This document shows positions 55,951 through 64,000 of a DNA stretch of 64,000 nucleotides, in pieces (within the stretch, counting starts at the first letter, position 1; the number at the start of each line of letters is the position of its first letter). Source of the stretch: Branchiostoma lanceolatum (lineage: Eukaryota > Chordata > Leptocardii > Amphioxiformes > Branchiostomatidae); assembly GCF_035083965.1 (NCBI RefSeq), contig NC_089728.1, forward strand, positions 17,609,955 to 17,673,954, written 5' to 3'. Below the pieces are notes generated by a model. That model searched no databases. It was not told the origin of the DNA and saw only the letters and a program-made list of their open reading frames with translations. The translations under genes were made by a program, and so were the position numbers.

Positions 55951-56345
55951 AAATTTCTTGCCTTATTATGTTTACAACTACCGCTTGATATAAGGTGTGC
56001 TTTGAACGTAAGTTGAGGTCAGGCTGTCTATAAATAAGAACCCAATTTTCACTTAAAAAATAACAAAGACGCAGTGAAAGAACGTCCTGATGGATTTATT
56101 AATAATAAAAGTAGATAAACATAACATCGTGACGTCGGTAGTCTGTGCGCGTGCTTCGACGTGTCATTGTCTCGGCATCTGCAAACTGAGAAAGCAAGAA
56201 AGGGAGGAACATTAGTTGACGTTATGATAAGTAGTTATCATCATCATCATGATAAGTAGTTACATGCTGGCTTTGAATATTTTGTCAAAAGTCAATGAAA
56301 ATAAAATGTTACAACAAGGAGTTCCTATTTTAACCTCCTTGCATG

Positions 56346-56628
<283 letters not shown>

Positions 56629-56664
56629 GGCTAGTAGTTTGACAGCATACCAAGTCGAAGAGCT

Positions 56665-57570
56665 TTACTGCTGGTAGCTGCAGGTACACGGTACCAGCCA
56701 CCAGTCGGGACTTCCGAGGTTGAGATCTCCGTGGACAGTCATGTGTGCCCCAAAGCCACAGCAGCACATGGCATGGCCCGAACTAGACAGCACACCACCA
56801 CAGTTGTTGGTGAAGCACTGTGCCCCTATTGGACACGGGATGGACCTTTCCAAACCAGTGGATTTTTCTTCTCCCTTTCTAAAATGAATCACGGCAGCTG
56901 GAATAGAGACAAAGGTTGTTATTGGCACACGGTACACGTCTAAAATTGTGCCTTTCCCTCTCACTGGACCCGCTGCAGCCGATCGAATTGACAAAGCAAT
57001 CAACGAATTTTATCGACAAAAAAAAAAGAATTCTTTTAAGCTTTGTGTGTTTTGTTGTCTTTTTGGTCATACTTGTATGTTTTGAATGATATTCCCATCA
57101 TAAAGTCAAGGGTAACACAAATCCAGTTTATTATTTTAGGACGCAGCGACGCCGCCAGCGTGCCGAGGGTCCAATGAGAGGGGGGCTTTAGTCATTTCTT
57201 TCATTTATTTATCCATACATTTATTGATTTTCTGCAATAACACAGAAACAGTCAGACGTCCGTCGTGTTTTACTGTTTCCTGTGAATACTTGTCGTAACA
57301 CAAATATCTCCCGAATAACAGTTTGAAAAGATTACAATGAAGTTAAAATTTCAATCTTGACCGAAAAGAAGTTTTAGGGGACAAAACCTGCTGTAGGTTC
57401 ACAACTACTCGCTCATACAACATGGTAGAATGAGAGGGATAGGAAGGCAAGATATGGCGAAAGGAGTCTTATCTAACAAGTAAGACAGCAAGAAGTTGAC
57501 ACCTAAAGAAAGATTTCCTACCGTCAGCCACTACCAGTCCCAGCACAACGAGCAGTATGGCGGTCTTCAT
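56665..57570 (-). CDS. Small secreted cysteine-rich peptide, two coding exons
   Basis: Exon 1 57570-57522 encodes a signal peptide (MKTAILLVVLGLVVAD) and ends G|GTAGGA. Exon 2 56897-56665 begins after TATTCCAG in phase 1. Total 93 residues. The mature chain is about 77 residues with eight cysteines (PCPIGAQCFTNNCGG ... MCCCGFG ... PCTC), i.e. C-x5-C-x4-C...CCC...C-x-C. Signal peptide, size and Cys density indicate an extracellular disulfide-rich peptide, possibly defensive or regulatory. I do not recognise a named family. The downstream end is only about 40 bases from the TA microsatellite. Confidence 0.75.
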
Positions 57571-58059
57571 GGTGAGAGTTCGTCACTGAGAAGAGAGAAG
57601 ACTTGTAGTAGTGTAGCTTGTCTCCAGATGTCTGTAACTCAGTCGAGCAAAGAACGACTTTTATGTCGTTCCGATGTTTGCAGTTCGGTCAGAAAAATCG
57701 TTGAACTGTGAGACTCAAGCAGGTGCACGTTCTATTTTAGAAGCAAGTTTCTTTCCGCAATTAATTCTTGGAAGCAAGAAACAAGGTTTCTTCGTGAAAC
57801 GTTCGAACGCTGTGTCCGAGTGACACCAGTGTATGCGTGACGGTATACGTTCTCTTGTGTCCTATCTTAAACGATGATAGACGACCAAAATATTAGAATT
57901 ACTTCATATCATATAGTATTGTTATAGACAAAGGAAAAGAAGTTCTCGAACTGTTTAAAAATTGTTCCTTTAAGCGTTTCAGGTGATTAAAATGTAAATT
58001 TGTGATGATGTTGGAAGTCACCCAAATTTTGGATACCCGATGTTTTACTGAATATCAAT
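57571..58059. other. Upstream region of the secreted-peptide gene
   Basis: Presumed promoter. No clear TATA box at a fitting distance and no repeat found. Confidence 0.3.
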
Positions 58060-58271
58060 ACAGTAAATGCAGAAATGTTCGCGATGTTTTTTTGTTCGCT
58101 GTTTTCGCGGTGAACTTTCAGCGCGAACTTTAAACTACCGCGAAACTTTGTGCCCACCTATGACTGTAGCGCTGCTATTGTTTCAAACGCGAACGTTAAA
58201 CCACCGCGAACACTCCATGTCCTCCCTACCGCGAAATGAAAACCACGCGAACTTAAATGCATTTACAGTAT
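58060..58271. mobile_element. MITE family M1, copy 2
   Basis: TACAGTAAATGCAGAAATG at left, CATTTACAGTA preceded by CGCGAACTTAAATG at right. Interior repeats of GCGAACTT/ACCGCGAA. Better preserved than copy 1 at 1179-1369. Confidence 0.82.
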
Positions 58272-58373
58272 ATTAAAGGACAGAAGAATCATGAGCAAAG
58301 TCATTTACCCTGCCAATAACCTAACGTTTCTTCACCTGTCACCTATACTGCTACAGTAAACAACTGTTGTTGG

Positions 58374-58549
58374 TAGCCTCCAAAGCAGACTCCTCCCGGC
58401 TGTTTTCTTTTGCAAGTTACTGTTTTTATACTATTACATTTTGTTCTTCTTATTGCTGGCCGGGAAGCAATAAGAAGAACAAAATGTAATAGTATAAAAA
58501 CAGTAACTTGCAAAAGAAAACAGCCGGGAGGAGTCTGCATCGGAGGCTA
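58374..58549. repeat. Near-perfect long hairpin
   Basis: Arms of about 80 bases: TAGCCTCC ... GACTCCTCCCGGCTGTTTTC ... ATTACATTTTGTTCTTCTTA and its reverse complement, nearly without mismatch, around a short centre TTGCTGGCCGGGAAGCAA. Very young or maintained foldback. Confidence 0.92.
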
Positions 58550-58559
58550 TGTTGTTGGG

Positions 58560-59950
58560 TCGTTCCAGGAATAGGATGTTTCTAACGGCTGCGCATGTTT
58601 GTATCTTCTAAATACTGATTAGTCAGAAAATGTACGCAGAGTTTGTTTACATCCGGTTCCTGGAATCTTTTCATGATGATGTCAGATTCAGCAGTTCTTC
58701 CAATAGGTAACCTTAATTTCGTAATGCTGAACCAAAAGATTAAAAAAAATCAATAAAGTTTGTAGTGGTTGTCGTATGTCAAAAGGATTCTTGTGTGTCT
58801 GAGTGTCTGCGTTACACAGATTGGGCCACACCAATTCTATTGGTTGATTCTTTTTTTTTTTTTTAATGGAGCAACAGGGCGAAAAAAAATGTCTGGGGTG
58901 AAGATAAGGGTTAATATAACATAAAGAATAAGAGGATTATTCAAGTTTCTGCTTTGTAACGTCCATTTTATGCAATGTACCTCTTTCTTTGACCTGGTAC
59001 TTTCAGTATAATTTCAGTTACAACCTTTCAGTAAATACCGTTTGCTATGTAATATATGGATTGATATTGAAAAATAGTTTTGATAAATGAAAAATTATAA
59101 CTTATGATAAAATGTGACCACACTTTTAAGGTATATGCAGGTCTTTTCCCCTTTTAATCTATTTTGGTGGCTATTGAGTTTTACAACAGTTACTGAACAA
59201 ATAGTAAAATCGTGTCAGAGTACAAATCTGTAAATGGGACCCAATTCTTTTCTTCAAAATGTGAAAAACAGGACAGGCTATTCGGAGAAGCAGCAAAAAA
59301 AATGGTGTGGCCTTATAAAGATATGGGAACTAGATAGAAACATGGTGTGCACAATCTAAGCAAATTCTATCCTCAAGTGCATATTTTTTCCCCTTCTCAG
59401 CATCATAAGAGGGTATGATATATGTATCATGCACACAATATATCATGTGGCATTCTATGGCACAAACATTCAGGTATCTTCAGTACATAACTCAAACATT
59501 TAAGAAAAATAAAGTACGACACAATTTTGTTTTACATTAAAGTTGACTTTATTATGACATTAGCTTCCCAGCAATTAAAAAAAGTATGACAAAAATCTTA
59601 TTAAAATTTTCTGCCAAATACTTTCATGTTCGTGTATAATACTGTAATTTGTGAATTCTAGGGATGCATGGAATAGCGCTACGAAAGCCTTGATGAACAT
59701 ATCATGATATAATTATAAAAGAATCAGAATTACCAACTATTCCATAATCTAGCAATTTATTATTCATGTAAACCATTAAGAAATATATCATCATCATCAT
59801 CACCATCTTGGCATGAGAACATTGAAGAAATATATGCTTGGGTAAAATTCTACAAAACACATCACAACATTTGTGATGAGTCTGCATCAATTCTATTCAT
59901 AATCTAGCACGTGATGATCATTTGTTGTGGAGTCAGCTTTTGACCTCTGT
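58560..59950. other. Sequence between the hairpin and the MDP1 gene
   Basis: AT-rich, with poly-T/poly-A tracts (58850-58864) and no ORF or repeat I can support. Candidate poly(A) signal for MDP1 (minus AATAAA) at 59756-59761. Confidence 0.4.
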
Positions 59951-59956
59951 TGAAGG

Positions 59957-62900
59957 TCACGACCTCTCTTTGGCGTACTTCTCTAGTCCCTCTTTTAAAA
60001 GGTTCCAGTTTAGCCCATTGGTGACAAAGATGCACATGACACCTGAAATTAGAAGACATAAGTAAAGATATCAAAGTTGGAAGTTCTTCTGCAGTACCAT
60101 AAGAAGTTGCTAGGGGGTCCATAATCTAACTTGTCCTTCATTGATAACACCTAGTCACATACCAAATACCACGGTAGCAGCAAGTGATTTACAGAACGGA
60201 TGTGTGAAGGAATCATAAATAATAACAATTTTTTTTCACGGTGATGACAAGTTCACGGTACAGAGGTGACTGTGAAAACAGTGAACATAAAGCTACAGTG
60301 AAAAAAACAAGAATTACAGTTACCTTCTTGGCAAATGTAACAATGCTAGTTACCGGTACACTATAATCATGTTAACCTTTAGCAAACTGAAGTAGCCGTT
60401 TGGCACCCCAATCTCTACTGGTTACAGAGTTAGGCAGCAGGGAGAAGGTTAACCTCAATGAGCTATAATAACATATCAAACTATTTTTCTGTCACAGAAC
60501 TTTCCATTGATATGGCATCATAATATATACATGTATATGTCATGTGTTATTGTACAAATTAGTATGCATTAACACACACAAAACACAACACAACACACAC
60601 AAGAACTAACCTACATTAACATTTATCCGCCACTTTACATGTACATAAATCCACCACTTTGAAAAACAGTGGGTTTGAGAGATCTCTGGTGCAGCACCCC
60701 CCAGGTATGCACAGTTTAGATATACAGGAGTGCATTATACAGGGGGACGTTGGGTTGGAAATCTGTTTGGATGTATCTTTTCAGGGTGGCAGAATTATGT
60801 ACCCTTGTGAAATTATGTTAGTAGATGTTATATGAGTTATGAAAGCTCTCTCACCGATTCTGCCGATCTCATGGATGTTAACTTCCTCATCATCGAAGAA
60901 CAGCATCTTAGAGTAAGGTACACCACTGTTCTTTGTAAACCTGAAATATTACAATATGGAAAAACTTATGTTACATGATATTACATTTCTCAAGATAGAC
61001 GTATAGCTCTGAAAAACTTCTATACTATAGCAGCAGTTACCCAGTCTATTTGGACATTAGTTGAAGCAAGGACAATTCACTTAACAATTTCAAATTTTCA
61101 CCAAGGAAAAATAACAATGTATTTTTCTGAAAAAGTGTAAAAATCTAGAAATGTAAGAGTACCTCAATGCTGTTGCTTAACGTACCATACAGTTAGCATT
61201 GACTATTGTTAAAATTCAATATATTGATTCTTTGTATTGGTAAAACTGGCACTTTAGGCAGGAAGAAATTATAGGCATCCAGAGTATTTTATGAGGCTTG
61301 AAACTTGAATCAGAAAAATCCAATTTCTAGTCTTTCCTACACATAGTAAATTTCAATAACACTACATGTGTACCATTACATATCGACATTAAAGGAGCAA
61401 AGATATGATGTGGTTGTGTGGTGAGAACTGATAGAAAATCCAAGCCTTAATAGACTGATCCTGACTGTCCATCACAATTAGCGGTTCGACCAATGAGAGA
61501 GTGACTGCATGTCCGTCAAATATTTGCATTTTTATGTTTTGATTTTGCATTTCTACATTTTGACGGAGGTGGGTGGGGCTATGTACGGTATTGGTCTATT
61601 TACACTAGGCTCATGAAACTAAAAGATCATCATGTAGCTTATTTTTGTGCCGCTTTTGAGCAATTTTGATAAGAAATATGCACGCAAATGTGGTAAACAG
61701 TGGCATTAAATGTCAATTTCATAAAGATTACAGCAACTAGAATATTTCCAGTTTTCAAGTCTCATAAAATGCTCTGGGTGCCTTTAAGTGTGGTGAACAT
61801 ACTTTGAGAAATGTTTAGTTTTGGTGCCCTTGTAGATCTCCTTGTAGGAGAAATATTTGTTCCAGTCCAGTAGAATGAGCAGTCTCTCCATGTCACTGGG
61901 AGCCCAAGTTCTGTCAAGATATAAAAAGCAACAATAAAATCAGCAAACCAATCCACAATTATTATACCCCCAGTTTTCTCGTGAACTTTGATGCTGACAT
62001 ATTTTGCGGATGGTGTCATGAGAATTGATGATTACGTGACGTTGTGTGGCGTAATGGTTAGAACATCCGACTGTCAAACAAGGGGACCCGAGTTCAATCC
62101 CGGGTTGCCCCCACACATGTCTAGACATGCGCCCCAACGTTGTGCCCAAATTTCCTCACTTCACTGTAAATGAGTACCTAGCTTCGGTTAGTGACGTCCC
62201 TCGGATAGGATGTTAAATGGAGGTTCCGTGATTGAGGAGAACCACACCTCACGCACGTAAAAGAACCCACCACACCTTTTGAAAAAGAGTAGGGGCATGC
62301 CCCGGTGTGCGATGGTCCAAAACTTACAGTTTGTATACAGGCTACAAAATCTTCAGCAAGTTGAAGTTGGCCTCAAAATAAAAGAAGAAGAAGATCATTT
62401 CAAGTACAAACATGTACTGTACATCAATCTGAGTTTGTTTCATTTAAGTTTCGCGTCACTGAAAATCCAAAGTTTGCAGTTGAAACAACCAGAGTTACAC
62501 AATTCAAAACAAAACATATATAACTTTATTGCAAGTTCATGCCCGAAGGCTAATTGCAGACAAACAAGTACATGGGAATACATGGGAATCAAAACATATG
62601 CTCTTGGTGCATTGGGTTCACCTCTCAAAGTGAATGTTTTGCGATTAACAGTAATTTTAAAGTGTATGCTTCAGGGCTCGAAGTTAACTATGTCCCTATG
62701 TCCCGGGGCCACCAAAATTTGACCTGGGACAACTCAATAATCAATTTGGGACATATTTGGGACAATCAGGGCACCTGAGTGCCACTGTGCTCCTCCCTTG
62801 TGAAACTGTATACTGGTCCCACCCACTGTTTTTGGTGTGGTACTAGTCTTCTCAAAATCAATCATCATTTATCACTCAGCATAGTGAAAGGAAAGCCTGT

Positions 62901-63778
62901 CCCAGCTAGGCTGTGGCACATGTCTGCTCCCCTGACAGGGGGTCAGCAGAGGGATGGTCAAACCTCATTTACTTGATTAAGGTTTGCCCTGCAAGATTAG
63001 AAATCAAACATTTTCGGATTTATTCTACCTCCCCAAGAGCCACCGCATCAATGAAGTCTTTAAACTCTGCAGAATTATGCTTTTCTTTTATAACCTATTA
63101 AAATGCATTATTTCCGGTTGTTAACAATATTTCTGGTTGTTAACTTTGTTGAAACTTGTGTTTACTACTGAGTGTATATACCTTTGTATGTATTATATTT
63201 TTCAAATTTCATGCAATTTTCTATTTTACAATACACAATTTTGTATATAACTAAAAAAAAAATATTCTAACACAGATTGGCTTGGGCTCAGGTCCTGACT
63301 TGAGTATGGGTCCAAACCTGAACATGAACCTCTGGAACTGAATGCAGACCCGACTAAGTTCATATCTTTGGCCCTGGTTGGGACACTTCAGGACACTTTC
63401 GGGACAGTTGAAATCCACTTTTGGGACAATGTTGGGACAGTAGGGGAAAAAGTTAATTTCGAGGCCTGTGCTTATTGTTCAACATACTTATGTCTGCTAC
63501 ACACAAAACAATTCAGATACCTTGGAAATCAGTTAGTAAGTTAACTGAAAAGACCGCCCTAAAGATTGACAAAATAAATGATTTAAAAAAAGGATCTCTC
63601 TAGCAAAGTAGTAATCTAAAAATATGTTTGTTCTGTAATTGCAAGAGTGTTTTCTGAAGAATTTTACCTTGAAGCTAAGGCCAGAGTGTATCCATTCCCC
63701 TTCAGCCAGTCCAGTATCCTGGGTACATCAGGGAAGGGTTGGATGGTCTTCCCTCTGCTGTCCCTTATTTCACCACTG
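59957..63778 (-). CDS. MDP1: Magnesium-dependent phosphatase 1-like (HAD family), last four exons
   Basis: Exons 63778-63668, 61910-61803, 60940-60855 and 60042-59957, all GT/AG and in phase, stop TGA at 59957. They encode SGEIRDSRGKTIQPFPDVPR (cap region), the HAD motif II neighbourhood TLALASRTWAPSDM, LILLDWNKYFSYKEIYKGTK, the motif III/IV block YSKMLFFDDEEVNI, and GVMCIFVTNGLNWNLLKEGL. This matches MDP1 along its length. The first exon(s) with the DXD nucleophile lie beyond the right edge. The enzyme is a Mg-dependent, Asp-nucleophile phosphatase proposed to act on protein phosphotyrosine or glycated sugars. Confidence 0.88.
60075..60240 (-). repeat. Dispersed repeat family D, copy 8
   Basis: AAGTTCTTCTGCAGTACCAT, GTTGCTAGGGGGTCCATAAT, TCATACCAAAT-type landmarks. 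Degenerate, in the last MDP1 intron. Confidence 0.55.
61391..61790. mobile_element. MITE family M3, divergent copy
   Basis: ATTAAAGGAGCAAAGATATG at left, GCTCTGGGTGCCTTTAA at right, and a shared interior (AAACTAA..GATCAT, GGTAAACAGTGG, CATAAAGATT.CAGCA) with 38590-38880. In an MDP1 intron next to an exon. Confidence 0.65.
62038..62395 (+). mobile_element. tRNA-derived SINE with conserved central domain
   Basis: GTTGTGTGGCGTAATGGTTA (A box), GAGTTCAATCCCGGGTTGCC (B box), body with TAGCTTCGGTTAGTGACGTC, CCTCACGCACGTAAAAGAAC and a (GAA)n/A-rich tail. The CACGTAAAAGAACCCAC block is typical of widely shared metazoan SINE central domains. Confidence 0.82.
62672..63468. mobile_element. Non-autonomous DNA transposon with CAGGGCTCGAAGTTAACT ends
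   Basis: Left CAGGGCTCGAAGTTAACT and right AGTTAATTTCGAGGCCTG are inverted. TGCTT flanks both sides exactly (62667-62671 and 63469-63473), a 5-base target duplication. Near each end are TTGGGACA.../GGGACA words. About 800 bp and without transposase coding. Ends resemble hAT-type termini, although 5 bases is short for hAT. Confidence 0.8.
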
Positions 63779-63869
63779 CTGTAGGTACAAATAATAACTT
63801 TAGGGTACAATGTAACAGTGGGGTTCAAAAGCCAATAACTGACCAGTGTGACTGGTCCAGACCTTTTAG

Positions 63870-64000
63870 CTAGCGGTTATGGCTTGCGGCCTTTCGACTG
63901 GTGGGCCCGGGTTCCATCCCGGGGGCCAGGAGACTGTTCTACTCGCTTCTTTGTTTTACTGGTTCCCATGCCGACCCTGTGAGCCTGGCAAAATGTGTCA
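63870..64000 (+). mobile_element. tRNA-like SINE head at the right edge (truncated)
   Basis: TTAGCTAGCGGTTATGGCTT (A-box region) and GGCCCGGGTTCCATCCCGGG (B box) followed by a non-tRNA body to the window end. Could be a diverged tRNA gene, but the body continuation favours a SINE. Confidence 0.45.

Overview
This is a eukaryotic, very probably cephalochordate (Branchiostoma-type) genomic window. The reasons are short coding exons with clean GT/AG borders, many tRNA- and 5S-derived SINEs, foldback elements and MITEs every few hundred bases, a tandem pair of cytosolic sulfotransferase genes, and a tyrosine-recombinase retrotransposon inside an intron. The species is an inference. All host genes I can support lie on the minus strand. 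No prokaryotic features, CRISPR arrays or viral genes were seen.

Layout. (1) 1-3396: first coding exon and intron 1 of an unrecognised gene that leaves the window on the left. (2) 4716-36922: one large gene whose 11 coding exons join in a consistent phase into a 2322-residue protein. It has a short acidic N-terminus, a PCIF1-like WW domain, an FHA domain of the AGGF1 type, about 1000 residues of Pro/Gln/Asn-rich sequence with an NQMGGPPG minisatellite, and an RS/RE/Y-rich C-terminal exon ending in a coiled coil. This looks like a nuclear RNA-processing or Pol II-associated scaffold. Its 6.5-kb last intron contains a complete same-strand two-exon gene (8391-12893, 1298 aa, unrecognised). Its 10.8-kb intron, which lies inside the FHA-coding region, holds a 9.7-kb retrotransposon. 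(3) 19741-29450, plus strand: that retrotransposon is DIRS/Ngaro-like. It has split direct repeats (A1 ... B1A2 ... B2), a gag with a zinc knuckle that appears to be interrupted by a 2.3-kb intron full of a 112-bp satellite, an RT-RNase H ORF, and a tyrosine recombinase ORF cut by one in-frame stop. (4) 38340-51140: two tandem sulfotransferase genes (277 and 273 aa, six coding exons each plus a shared-type noncoding first exon), produced by a segmental duplication of about 5-6 kb that was later peppered with different MITEs and SINEs. (5) 52097-54314: a dead LINE fragment, a tRNA-Leu pseudogene and a 471-aa single-coding-exon gene. (6) 56665-57570: a small two-exon gene for a secreted cysteine-rich peptide of 93 aa. 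(7) 59957-63778: the last four exons of a magnesium-dependent phosphatase 1 (MDP1) gene that begins beyond the right edge.

The genes do not form a pathway. What links them is the repeat landscape. Several satellites seem to have grown out of neighbouring unique sequence: a 22-bp array beside a duplicated splice-donor segment, and a 121-bp VNTR carrying the end of an adjacent MITE. The retrotransposon combines introns, satellites and split repeats in an unusual way.
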